From Lactobacillus melliventris (lineage in GTDB: Bacteria > Bacillota > Bacilli > Lactobacillales > Lactobacillaceae): DNA of 64,000 nucleotides. How positions within the stretch are numbered: the first letter of the stretch is position 1; each line of letters opens with the position of its first letter. The position numbers and the translations under genes are program-made. Positions 1 through 7,376 of this stretch are shown here, piece after piece. The notes under the pieces are model-generated. The model did not search any database. It worked only from the letters and a program-made list of their open reading frames with translations, and was not told the origin of the DNA. The DNA is taken from assembly GCF_013346935.1 (NCBI RefSeq), contig NZ_JAAEEB010000004.1, positions 62,001 through 126,000 of the forward strand, in the 5' to 3' direction.

Positions 1-659
1 TTATCAATTATTTTTAACTGCTGGTCAAAAGTATAGACTATTGGCTCTGCATTTGGCACTTCAAGCTTGATAATATCGTGATCATTGATATGCTCTAATT
101 TTTTTATTAATGCGCGCAAACTTGAACCATGAGCTACAATTAATTGATCCTCACCCATTTTTAACCTGGTGGCTACATTGTCTTGATAATAAGGTAATAC
201 TCTCTTTTGCGTTTGATAAAGACTTTCAGCTCTTGGCAAGAGGTGAATGTCACAACTGGCATAGCGTCTAGAAGTCACTTTTTCACCCCAAGGAGGAACA
301 GCGTAAAAGCCACGCCGCCATTCTAAGACTTGCTTTTTACCAAATATTTTGCGTGATTCATCTTTATTTATCCCACGTAATTTGCCATAATGTCTTTCGT
401 TTAAACGCCAAGTCTTAGTAACAGGTAAATATAAAAAATGACAAATATCAGCTACTATATTGGCCGTCACAATTGCTCGAGTTAACACAGATGTATGGAT
501 ATGAGTAGGCTTAAAATCAGTAATTTGGTTAATTAAATTGCCGGCGGATTCTGCTTGTTCTCGTCCTTTAGCAGTTAAACCAACATCATTCCAGCCAGTA
601 TAAACATTAGACTTATTGGCTGTACTTTCACCATGTCTTAACAATACCAATTTAACCAT
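1..659 (-). CDS. gpmA: 2,3-bisphosphoglycerate-dependent phosphoglycerate mutase, 3' end cut by window
   Basis: Interconverts 3- and 2-phosphoglycerate in glycolysis (cytoplasmic). I translated 219 codons on the minus strand; the frame is still open at base 1, so about 10 C-terminal residues are missing. Visible motifs are MVKLVLLRHGES with the phospho-accepting His, YTGWNDVGLTAKG, LNERHYG with the catalytic Glu, and AHGSSLRALIKKLE with the second His. The middle part (HYGKLRGINKDESRKIFGKK) looks more divergent than typical GpmA, so this may be a second paralogue. The ATG lies one base after the stop of the small upstream gene, suggesting translational coupling. Confidence 0.9.
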   Translation of the reverse strand, partial: MVKLVLLRHGESTANKSNVYTGWNDVGLTAKGREQAESAGNLINQITDFKPTHIHTSVLTRAIVTANIVADICHFLYLPVTKTWRLNERHYGKLRGINKDESRKIFGKKQVLEWRRGFYAVPPWGEKVTSRRYASCDIHLLPRAESLYQTQKRVLPYYQDNVATRLKMGEDQLIVAHGSSLRALIKKLEHINDHDIIKLEVPNAEPIVYTFDQQLKIID

Positions 660-660
660 T

Positions 661-837
661 TTACTTTACCCAGTGCATTATGATTAAAATCAAACCGCTA
701 ATAGTAAAAATGATGCCTAGTATCATAAACGGAGTTGCTCCATGATTATGATTGCGGTACCGTCTGTTATAAGCATAGGCAATATCATATAAGCCAACTA
801 TCAAAACAATAATGGCAGTAAAAATACTGATTTTCAA
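661..837 (-). CDS. 58-residue membrane protein of unknown function, TTG start
   Basis: A small protein beginning MKISIFTAIIVLIVGLYDIA, then a polar stretch AYNRRYRNHNHG, then a second hydrophobic segment ending MHWVK. It has two predicted membrane helices with a basic/histidine-rich loop. The start is TTG, chosen because AGGAG lies ten bases upstream; no ATG is available there. Its stop is one base from the gpmA start, so it probably shares a transcript with gpmA. I do not recognise a family. Confidence 0.65.
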   Translation of the reverse strand: MKISIFTAIIVLIVGLYDIAYAYNRRYRNHNHGATPFMILGIIFTISGLILIIMHWVK

Positions 838-854
838 AATTATCTTTCTCCTAC

Positions 855-1736
855 TTATTCACGATCAGTTACAATCATTTTATCATTTTTTCCGCGTTCA
901 CATTCAACTTGGAAATTAATATGGTTAATACCTAATTTTTGCAATTTTGCACTAATTTTTTGAGTCAGTAATTCAAACTTTCTAGCAGTCAAATCAGGGT
1001 CCACATTAACGTGCGCATCAAGCATGATATAACGATCGCTATAACGCCACAAATGTACATGATGAATGTTTTTTATTTCGGGAAACGATAAAACAATTCT
1101 ATTAACTTCTTCCAAATCAATATCGGGATTGGATTCCATTAAGACATTTGCTGCTTTGGCTGTTATTTCACAAGCTTCATGAAACACAAAAACTGAAACC
1201 AGTAAGGTCATTAATGGATCAATCCAGCTAATGTGCCAGTAGTAAATAAAAATAGCACCTATTACCACTGCTACGCTTGAAAGAGCATCACTCAGCATAT
1301 GCATAAATGTAGAGCGCACATTTAAATTCTGCTCGCTACCTTGATTCATCACGAGCATTGAAATTACATTTGACACGAGTCCAATAATGGCAACGATGAG
1401 CATAACGCCACCACTAATTTTGGTAGGTGTCCAAAATCTTTCAATCGCTTCTATGAATAGGACGATACTGATTAATATTAAGATAATACCATTGGTAAAA
1501 GCAGCCAAAGTTTCAGCTCGCTCATAACCAAAAGTTTTGTTCCTATTATTGCGCCTATTGCTGATAATGTGAGCTACAAACGAAATAATTATTGCACCAA
1601 CATCGCTGAGATTATGAACTGCGTCTGATAATAAGGATAAAGACCCCGAAACAAATCCACCAATAAATTCAGCGGCCGTAATAACAACATTCAACCCAGT
1701 TACATACGCAAATTTTTTTGTAGTGTGATCCTTCAT
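855..1736 (-). CDS. Cation diffusion facilitator family metal exporter (CzcD/ZitB-like)
   Basis: A 293-residue membrane protein that would exchange cytoplasmic Zn2+ (possibly Co2+ or Cd2+) for protons. The N-terminal half carries six hydrophobic helices, with the paired metal-site motifs HNLSD (helix 2) and HMLSD (helix 5) expected of zinc-type CDF members. The C-terminal part (about residues 210-280) is the cytoplasmic dimerisation domain with HHVHLW. The start follows a GAAAGGAAA ribosome site. It sits directly behind a strong terminator hairpin of the preceding gene, leaving almost no room for its own promoter. The exact metal is not readable from sequence. Confidence 0.9.
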   Translation of the reverse strand: MKDHTTKKFAYVTGLNVVITAAEFIGGFVSGSLSLLSDAVHNLSDVGAIIISFVAHIISNRRNNRNKTFGYERAETLAAFTNGIILILISIVLFIEAIERFWTPTKISGGVMLIVAIIGLVSNVISMLVMNQGSEQNLNVRSTFMHMLSDALSSVAVVIGAIFIYYWHISWIDPLMTLLVSVFVFHEACEITAKAANVLMESNPDIDLEEVNRIVLSFPEIKNIHHVHLWRYSDRYIMLDAHVNVDPDLTARKFELLTQKISAKLQKLGINHINFQVECERGKNDKMIVTDRE

Positions 1737-1762
1737 AAATTTCCTTTCAATGCCTAAGGGCG

Positions 1763-1791
1763 AAAAAAGTCCTACTTTTAAGCAGGACTTT
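1763..1791 (-). terminator. Rho-independent terminator of the histidine-phosphatase gene
   Basis: On the minus strand a 12-bp stem (AAAGTCCTGCTT pairing with AAGTAGGACTTT, one G-U) with a tiny loop is followed by TTTTTT. The stem overlaps the stop codon of the 1790-2470 gene and ends only 26 bases before the CDF start codon. Confidence 0.8.
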
Positions 1792-2470
1792 ACATATCTT
1801 CAGCATTTATATTATAATCTATAATTTCAAAATTGCCATCTTCACGAAGTATTCCCCGAGTTACACTACCATTATTGGGAAAATTAATATCATGAAGACC
1901 GTCACTCTGATTCCAATATTTAATTGCCAGGGTTTTTAAAAAATCACCATGGGAGACTAACAAAACTCTCTTCTCATTTTTAGTTAGTTCATGAAGAACA
2001 TTGATAGCTCGAACCATTCGTTCGTCCAGCTCTTTTTTATTTTCAGCTAAATGACGTGGATCGGCCTTTTTGGTTGCTTCGCGAAACTCATAAATACCAA
2101 CTTGATTGATAATTTTGGTTACATCTGTTTGTGGTCCAACACCTGCTGCCAGTGCAACCTGTCTCCATGTATCTTCAATATCATCACCTTCAAATGAACC
2201 AAAAAATACTTCCCGAAATTCGGGTAATTTTTTAATTTTACCGATTTCTGAAACTTGATTCGCATCTTTCATCAAGTGAACTGTATCAATTGCACGTTTT
2301 AAATCAGAAGAATACATATTGTCAAAATGAACTTGACTTAAAGCTCGCGCAGTAATCTTCAGATCATTAATTCCTTTAACCGTTAAGGGAGAATCACACC
2401 ATCCTTGAACTTTGTTTAACTGGTTAAACATTGTTTCGCCGTGGCGGACAAAATAAATTTCCGTTGCCAA
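1790..2470 (-). CDS. Histidine phosphatase family protein (phosphoglycerate-mutase fold)
   Basis: A 226-residue cytoplasmic protein of the histidine phosphatase superfamily. It has the phospho-His motif FVRHGETMFNQ near residue 8, the substrate motif VQGWCDSPLTVKG, the catalytic Glu region FREVFFGSFEG and the second His in LLVSHGDFLK. Members dephosphorylate small sugar phosphates or nucleotides, or act as mutases; its own substrate is not predictable. It differs from gpmA in the window (no LNERHYG), so a phosphatase role is likelier than glycolytic mutase. A terminator overlaps its stop codon. Confidence 0.85.
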   Translation of the reverse strand: MATEIYFVRHGETMFNQLNKVQGWCDSPLTVKGINDLKITARALSQVHFDNMYSSDLKRAIDTVHLMKDANQVSEIGKIKKLPEFREVFFGSFEGDDIEDTWRQVALAAGVGPQTDVTKIINQVGIYEFREATKKADPRHLAENKKELDERMVRAINVLHELTKNEKRVLLVSHGDFLKTLAIKYWNQSDGLHDINFPNNGSVTRGILREDGNFEIIDYNINAEDM

Positions 2471-2504
2471 TTTGCATTCTCCTTCCTTTATAGCGTGTTT
2501 TAAA

Positions 2505-3266
2505 CTATAACATATATGCTTTGTAAAAGAAATACCCAGCTTGAATAAAAGCTAAAGTTGCAATAAAGATGCGGACATATTTGGCCGGAACCTTGCGCAA
2601 AATGTCCATCCCTAAATAGCCACCTATAAACATGCCAATAGCAAGAGGAATAGCCTGCAGCCAATATATACGCGAAGTAAAAATAAAGACAATCAGTGCT
2701 ACCAGATTAGCCAGGCCGCAGATGACATTTTTGATTGCATTAACGACAATAAACTTTTCATCAGTAATATAAGTTAATAAAACCAGCACAATTACTCCGC
2801 CGGCTGCTCCAAAATAGCCAGTGTAAACGCCCATACCTAATAATGCAGCAATATAAAAAATTTCCTGCCACAGTGGTCTTTTATGCGGCTCTAAACTATG
2901 ATGCTTACCTGAAACAATTACCAAAACACCCGAACCAGCAATAAAAATTGGTACCACTTTTTCAAAAACACTCGATGGGAAAGCTAATAATAAACGACAG
3001 CCAATTAAAGAACCTACAATGGTAAATATCGAGTAAAAGGCCACTTGGTGCCAATGTCCCTTAAGCTCCTTTGTTGAAGAAATAGTCGAACCAATACTAG
3101 TCCAAATCAAGGCGGCATCACTTGTGACATTGGCATAAACCGGTGGAATACCAACTGCTAGTAATACCGGATATGAAGCAAGAGAAGCCATTGAAGCCAC
3201 TGACGACAACAAACCGCTGGCTACGCCCCCTATTAATATAAAAATCAGTGAAAAAATAGATACCAT
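2505..3266 (-). CDS. TSUP family (TauE/SafE) permease
   Basis: A 253-residue polytopic membrane protein with about eight hydrophobic segments. It has the internal two-fold repeat typical of TauE/SafE transporters: the N-terminal GGVASGLLSSVASMAS half and the GYFGAAGGVIVLVLL half. The family exports or imports sulfite, sulfoacetate or other small anions; the substrate here is unknown. It is separated by 34 bases from the histidine-phosphatase gene and may be co-transcribed with it. Confidence 0.85.
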   Translation of the reverse strand: MVSIFSLIFILIGGVASGLLSSVASMASLASYPVLLAVGIPPVYANVTSDAALIWTSIGSTISSTKELKGHWHQVAFYSIFTIVGSLIGCRLLLAFPSSVFEKVVPIFIAGSGVLVIVSGKHHSLEPHKRPLWQEIFYIAALLGMGVYTGYFGAAGGVIVLVLLTYITDEKFIVVNAIKNVICGLANLVALIVFIFTSRIYWLQAIPLAIGMFIGGYLGMDILRKVPAKYVRIFIATLAFIQAGYFFYKAYML

Positions 3267-3428
3267 TCAAATTAACTCCTTTTTAAAAGTTAATTTCTAT
3301 TATAATGCTCTTGAAAAATAATTTAAGCAGGAATTTAATTCTGACCAATTGTCTATTTAATAATGAAGTTTGATTTAACAAATTAGTCTCTAAATAATAA
3401 TTACTGAAACATACAGTTTTTGCACGCA

Positions 3429-3466
3429 AAAAGAATTAACTTTAGTCGATAATAAAGTCAGTTCTT
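3429..3466 (-). terminator. Terminator downstream of the sdpR/sdpI-like pair
   Basis: On the minus strand a 14-bp imperfect stem (AAGAACTGACTTTA with TAAAGTTAATTCTT, one G-U and one mismatch) is followed by a T-run. It lies about 50 bases past the stop of the SdpI-like gene. Confidence 0.6.
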
Positions 3467-3516
3467 CTCTAAATAAATATTTTGTTTTAAATTCATCTCT
3501 CAGTATCTTAAGTTAC

Positions 3517-4152
3517 TTAATACCCTTTCTTACTCAATAAATATGAGTAAGAAGTTGGAATCAAAATAACTATAATAGTGACGGATATAATCGTCCAATA
3601 CATTTCCCAATAAGAAGTTAGAAGCAGAATAATGCCGCTGATAAAAAAGACCCATCCGGCAAATCTGTGTGTTTTACGCCAATTTTCCGTATTATTCAAA
3701 GTCCATGGTAATTTAATGCCAACGACATGATTAGGACTAACTTTAGGCAGATAATTACCAAAAATAATAAAGAACAGTCCCAAAAAAGCACTAAGTATAA
3801 AGGAGCCTTTTACTTTATGACCCAGTGCATAGGCATAAAGTGACAGATTTACGATATTAGTAATAACAGGAACAAGCCAAAGGGTAATATTAACTATCTT
3901 AAAATCAAGATTTTTGGTTTCTTTTTGATTGTGTAATATAAAAAAAACCATTACTTGAAGCATAATTCCCAAAAAAGGCAAACCAATAATAACCCATAAT
4001 TTATTGCTAAAAGCATTTGGCATATTAGTCATCCCAAAGTGTGTAGCCATTTTTTGCGGCAAACGATTATATAAAAATATTCTGGTCAAAACTGGAAATA
4101 AAATTAGCAGAAGCGAGATTAATTCTGTTTGACGAATACTATTCTTTTTCAT
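3517..4152 (-). CDS. SdpI-like membrane protein (DUF1648 plus SdpI domain)
   Basis: A 211-residue integral membrane protein. The N-terminal segment with NRLPQKMATHFGMTNMPN is the DUF1648 signature; the C-terminal half has further helices and NYLPKVSPNHVVGIKLPWTL, as in the SdpI family. In Bacillus, SdpI gives immunity to the SdpC killing factor and sequesters the repressor SdpR at the membrane. No sdpC-like toxin gene is visible nearby, so immunity or signalling to a foreign peptide is an inference. Two adjacent ATGs exist; the second (4152) is preferred because GGAG is six bases upstream. It overlaps the repressor gene, so the two are translationally coupled. Confidence 0.82.
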   Translation of the reverse strand: MKKNSIRQTELISLLLILFPVLTRIFLYNRLPQKMATHFGMTNMPNAFSNKLWVIIGLPFLGIMLQVMVFFILHNQKETKNLDFKIVNITLWLVPVITNIVNLSLYAYALGHKVKGSFILSAFLGLFFIIFGNYLPKVSPNHVVGIKLPWTLNNTENWRKTHRFAGWVFFISGIILLLTSYWEMYWTIISVTIIVILIPTSYSYLLSKKGY

Positions 4153-4417
4153 CATGATCTCCTTTCAGGTCCACAAACCAACCCATAATTTCTTCTATAA
4201 TAGAAGTGTTTAGCGAATAATAAATAAAGTTTTTTTCGTGTTCCTCTTCAATTAAATCAGCCTTTTTCAGCATATTAAGGTGGTAGGAAATAGTAGCTTT
4301 AGTCATATTAAAATGATTAGCAATATCTCCTGCCGACATTGGTCCATTTTTTAAAAGCTGCAATATTTTGCGACGCACTGGATCGGACAATGCTTTAAAA
4401 CTAGTTTCAAAGCTCAC
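4139..4417 (-). CDS. ArsR/SmtB-type transcriptional repressor (SdpR-like)
   Basis: A 92-residue winged-helix regulator. Residues about 5-75 contain ALSDPVRRKILQLL followed by the recognition-helix region MTKATISYHLNMLKKADLI. No metal-binding cysteine motif (CxCxxC) is present, fitting the SdpR-like rather than metal-sensing subgroup. It is first in an overlapping pair with the SdpI-like gene and lies just behind a 40-bp palindrome, so autoregulation of the pair is likely. Confidence 0.88.
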   Translation of the reverse strand: MSFETSFKALSDPVRRKILQLLKNGPMSAGDIANHFNMTKATISYHLNMLKKADLIEEEHEKNFIYYSLNTSIIEEIMGWFVDLKGDHDEKE

Positions 4418-4430
4418 ATTAGTTTCCTTT

Positions 4431-4470
4431 CTATTTAGACAAATATCTAATTAGATATTTATCTAAATAG
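4431..4470. promoter_or_regulatory. 40-bp near-perfect palindrome, candidate SdpR-like operator
   Basis: The two 20-base arms, CTATTTAGACAAATATCTAA and the reverse complement of the right half, differ at one position only. The centre is at 4450/4451, about 33 bases upstream of the repressor start and just ahead of its AAAGGAAA ribosome site. Position and symmetry fit an autoregulatory operator for a homodimeric winged-helix protein. Confidence 0.75.
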
Positions 4471-4636
4471 TATCACAATTTTTACAAAAAACAATAATTT
4501 TTAACATGTTAATCAAAAATCCTTGAACTATAGTAAAAATAATAAAACTATTCAGGTGGCTGTGTGAGAACTCAGAAAAATTATGAGTAAAAACTTGTTC
4601 ATAAATATTTGTCTTTAATTTAGCTTAGCTAATCGT

Positions 4637-4642
4637 TATAAT
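4637..4642 (+). promoter_or_regulatory. Minus-10 element of the HAD-like gene promoter
   Basis: A perfect TATAAT. No convincing minus-35 hexamer is seen at 17 bases (TTTAAT). Its position implies a transcript starting near 4649, which removes the upstream AGAGGG from the mRNA and supports the TTG start at 4676. Confidence 0.5.
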
Positions 4643-4675
4643 GCAGAGGGTTAGTTAATGAAAGGAAAAGTACAC

Positions 4676-5332
4676 TTGGCAAAATATGAAACTTTAATTT
4701 TTATTCTTGAAGGAAGCTTATTAAACGAAAAAGTTGCAGAACTAAATGCACTTAGTCAGACTTTGAAGTTGGCAGGCAGAGAATTTGGTCCAGCTCAGCG
4801 CATACAATATAACTCAGTACAGGAAAAGATTAAATTACTAGGATTTGATGAACGCATTAAATTAACTTTGCAGGAATTCTTTAAAAATGACTGGATTTCT
4901 GCGAAACAGGCTTTTGACAACCAGCTGCAAAAACAAGATCAGTTAAATAAAGATGTCTTGCCTTTTTTAGATGAAGTGAAAAATAAAGTTAACTTGATTT
5001 TGCTGACAAAAGAGAAAAAAGATGTGGCTTCATCCCGCATGCAGAGCACAGAACTATTAAATTATTTTTCCGCAGTTTATTTTAAAGATGACTTGACTAG
5101 TAAATTACCAGATAAAAAGGTTTTGACAACAATATTGCACCAGCAAAATCTGTCGCCAGCTACTTGTCTTGTGATTGGGACAAACTTAGTCGATGAAATT
5201 CAGGGTGCCGAAAATGCTAACCTAGATTCCCTTTGGCTCTCGCCCAAGAAAGTAAAAATGCCAATTAGCCCTCACCCAACCTTACATTTAAATAAATTAA
5301 GTGATTTATTATTTTACCTGGAATTAAGCTAG
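4676..5332 (+). CDS. HAD-fold protein lacking the catalytic nucleophile, TTG start
   Basis: About 218 residues from TTG 4676 (MAKYETLIFILEGSLLNEK). An ATG at 4658 is in frame, but AAAGGA nine bases before the TTG and the minus-10 position favour the TTG. The layout is HAD-like: motif I position, helical cap, LILLTK (motif II), a Lys region, and VIGTNLVDEIQGAENANLDS resembling motif IV. Motif I reads FILEGSL where active enzymes have FDxDGTL: the nucleophile Asp is Ile and the second Asp is Glu. The first motif IV Asp is also replaced (GTN). It is probably a non-catalytic HAD-like protein of unknown role. Confidence 0.65.
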   Translation: MAKYETLIFILEGSLLNEKVAELNALSQTLKLAGREFGPAQRIQYNSVQEKIKLLGFDERIKLTLQEFFKNDWISAKQAFDNQLQKQDQLNKDVLPFLDEVKNKVNLILLTKEKKDVASSRMQSTELLNYFSAVYFKDDLTSKLPDKKVLTTILHQQNLSPATCLVIGTNLVDEIQGAENANLDSLWLSPKKVKMPISPHPTLHLNKLSDLLFYLELS

Positions 5333-5368
5333 TTTATAATAAAGAAAAAGGATTGTGAGGTGAAACAA

Positions 5369-5953
5369 ATGAATAAAGTAGCTGTAGTTTTTGCCGATGG
5401 TTGTGAAGAAGTTGAAGGTTTAAGCGTTATTGATGTGTTGCGCCGCTTAGGCGTTCAAGCTGATATGGTTGGGCTTACTAGTACAACTGTCAATGGTGCA
5501 CACAATATCAAACTTACTTGTGATAAAACTGTTGACGATAGTCTATTGGATTATGACGTAGTAGCTCTTCCAGGTGGAACAACCGGAGCAGAAAATTTAC
5601 GGGATAATAAAAAACTGGGAGATCTGATGATAAAACGGCATAACGCTAACCAATGGGATGCCGCAATGTGTGCTGCCCCCATTGCTCTTGCCCGTTATGG
5701 CGTTATAGCTGATGCTGATTATACTTGCTACCCTGGCTTTGAAGAACAAACTAAAAAAGATGCTCCAAGCGGACATTTCAAGGAAACTATTACTGTTACT
5801 GATAATGTTCACAAAGTAATTACCAGTCGTGGTCCTGCAACTGCCTGGGCATTTGCATACGCAATTGGGGAAGCTCTCGGAATTGCCACCAAGGATCTGA
5901 AAGCCGGAATGCTTTATAATTATCTGGCTGAAAATATTCAAGATAGTTTGTAA
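5369..5953 (+). CDS. DJ-1/PfpI family protein
   Basis: A 194-residue class I glutamine amidotransferase-like protein of the DJ-1 subfamily. VAVVFADGCEEVEGLSVIDVLRR carries the conserved Glu, and MCAAPIALARYG the nucleophile-elbow Cys; PGG and SRGPATAWAFAYAIGE are typical of DJ-1/YajL. Family members handle methylglyoxal and glycated products or act as redox chaperones; the role here is inferred. The frame opens at GTG 5360, but ATG 5369 is preferred because GAGGTG lies six bases ahead. A terminator follows the stop. Confidence 0.88.
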   Translation: MNKVAVVFADGCEEVEGLSVIDVLRRLGVQADMVGLTSTTVNGAHNIKLTCDKTVDDSLLDYDVVALPGGTTGAENLRDNKKLGDLMIKRHNANQWDAAMCAAPIALARYGVIADADYTCYPGFEEQTKKDAPSGHFKETITVTDNVHKVITSRGPATAWAFAYAIGEALGIATKDLKAGMLYNYLAENIQDSL

Positions 5954-5974
5954 TTTAACACCACCAATAATAAA

Positions 5975-6004
5975 GGTGAAGCTTAACTGCTTCACCCTTT
6001 TATT
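5975..6004 (+). terminator. Terminator of the DJ-1 gene
   Basis: An 8-bp perfect stem GGTGAAGC / GCTTCACC with a six-base loop, followed by CTTTTATTTT. Confidence 0.85.
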
Positions 6005-6137
6005 TTGCCATTATGATTATTCAATACTTTACTAACTTTTTCAGTCAAAACCAGAAACAAAGCACTTAATTGCCTAGCTTTAAATAAACATGATAGAATT
6101 AAATTACACTTAAAATTTAATAACAGGAGGTATTAAA

Positions 6138-7172
6138 ATGTGCACAACTATTGCAGTCAAGTCAGATAGTGGGGACGTATTTTGGGGACGGACAATGGAT
6201 TTTACCTTCGACCCCTTCAAACCAAGTGCGGATAGCAAAATGACTACATTTCCTGCAAATTATGAATTAAAAGGTTTGCACCAAAGTTGGACGACTAAAT
6301 ATCCATTTATGGGTATCAACGTCAATGATTCGCTTTTCTTTAACGATGGCATTAATAGTGCTGGAATCGTAGGAGATGCACAATTTTTAGAAGAGGCCTC
6401 TTGGGATACAGTAGAAAATCTTAAAAAGCGCGGATTAAAGCCAATCATTGGTGAAGAAGTTGTTGCCTATGTTTTAAGTAATTTTGGTTCTATCGCAGAA
6501 ATTAAGGAAGCATTCAAACATTTAGGTCAGGAAAAAACTAATTATCCTGATTGGGAAGATGCTGACACGGGCATCCCTACTCCAATTCCAATGCATTATA
6601 CCTTTAGTGATTCTAGCGGCAAAAGCGTAATCTTAGAACCAGTTAACAATGGTGCCTTCAAAATTTATGATGGCATTGGTGTGATGACCAATAGTCCGGA
6701 ATATCCTTGGCATCTTGACAATTTACGGAATTACTTACATTTAACTAATCACAATTTGGGTCATCACCAAATTACTGATCAACTAGATATTAAACAAATT
6801 GAAAGTGGTTCAGGTCTGTTGGGATTACCCGGTGATTACACTGCACCATCACGTTTTGTTCGTGGCACATTTATTTCTAAATTCCTAGCACCATTCCACT
6901 CTGATCAAGGAATTCCACAATTATATAACGTCTTTAAATCCGTCATGATTCCACGGGGACTAGAACATCTTCACGAGGGTGAAGACAAATGTGATTATTC
7001 TGGTTACTGGGCAGGATATGATGTTTCAAGCAGAAGTTTATATATTCAACCCGAAGACTGCCCAACAATGACCAAGTTTGTTCTGGACCCTGACACAACG
7101 TCTAAAATCACTCAACCTATTCAACACGACTTTAAAGTATTAGAAACTAAAAGACAAAAAGCTCTAGCTTAA
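6138..7172 (+). CDS. Choloylglycine hydrolase / linear amide C-N hydrolase family protein
   Basis: A 344-residue Ntn hydrolase (bile salt hydrolase / penicillin V acylase fold). Met1 is followed by Cys2, which would become the N-terminal nucleophile after Met removal. Arg18 and Asp21 in GRTMD, the Asn in MTNSPEYPWHLDNLRNY and the Arg in SRFVRG match the catalytic set. The sequence alone does not decide between conjugated bile salts, penicillin V or acyl-homoserine-lactone-like amides. No signal peptide is seen, so it is cytoplasmic. The start is preceded by ACAGGAGG. It converges with the secreted-protein gene. Confidence 0.88.
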   Translation: MCTTIAVKSDSGDVFWGRTMDFTFDPFKPSADSKMTTFPANYELKGLHQSWTTKYPFMGINVNDSLFFNDGINSAGIVGDAQFLEEASWDTVENLKKRGLKPIIGEEVVAYVLSNFGSIAEIKEAFKHLGQEKTNYPDWEDADTGIPTPIPMHYTFSDSSGKSVILEPVNNGAFKIYDGIGVMTNSPEYPWHLDNLRNYLHLTNHNLGHHQITDQLDIKQIESGSGLLGLPGDYTAPSRFVRGTFISKFLAPFHSDQGIPQLYNVFKSVMIPRGLEHLHEGEDKCDYSGYWAGYDVSSRSLYIQPEDCPTMTKFVLDPDTTSKITQPIQHDFKVLETKRQKALA

Positions 7173-7226
7173 AATTTATTACCAGTTGATTTGAGTCATT
7201 AGTCTTTTAATTGTTCTATTTGAAAC

Positions 7227-7364
7227 AAAATGAGTCTAGGAAAAATGGCTCTTTGAAGTTAAATTAAAAAATTTTACAATTTAAAAAGACCGACAAATCA
7301 ACGTTTTATTGACGTGATCTGTCAGCCTTTTTAGTTAGGTTAGAGTATTTCCTAGACTCATTTT
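7227..7364. repeat. 17-bp perfect inverted repeats enclosing a hairpin
   Basis: AAAATGAGTCTAGGAAA at 7227-7243 is repeated exactly in inverted orientation at 7348-7364, with 104 bases between. The interior holds the terminator hairpin at 7283-7332. No target-site duplication is evident at the outer ends. It lies between convergent genes. Confidence 0.7.
7283..7332 (-). terminator. Terminator of the secreted-protein gene
   Basis: On the minus strand GGCTGACAGATCA pairs fully (three G-U) with TGATTTGTCGGTC and is followed by TTTTT. The same pairing is poor on the plus strand, so the minus strand is the functional one. Confidence 0.75.
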
Positions 7365-7376
7365 TATAAATAATCA

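Noticed and set aside
4645-4660. ATG 4658 as start of the HAD-like gene
   Set aside because: It would leave almost no leader after the TATAAT at 4637; the in-frame TTG 4676 has AAAGGA at good spacing and begins at the HAD core.
5597-5995. 132-codon minus-strand ORF opposite the DJ-1 gene
   Set aside because: It is antisense to a well-supported gene, has no ribosome site, and crosses the DJ-1 terminator.
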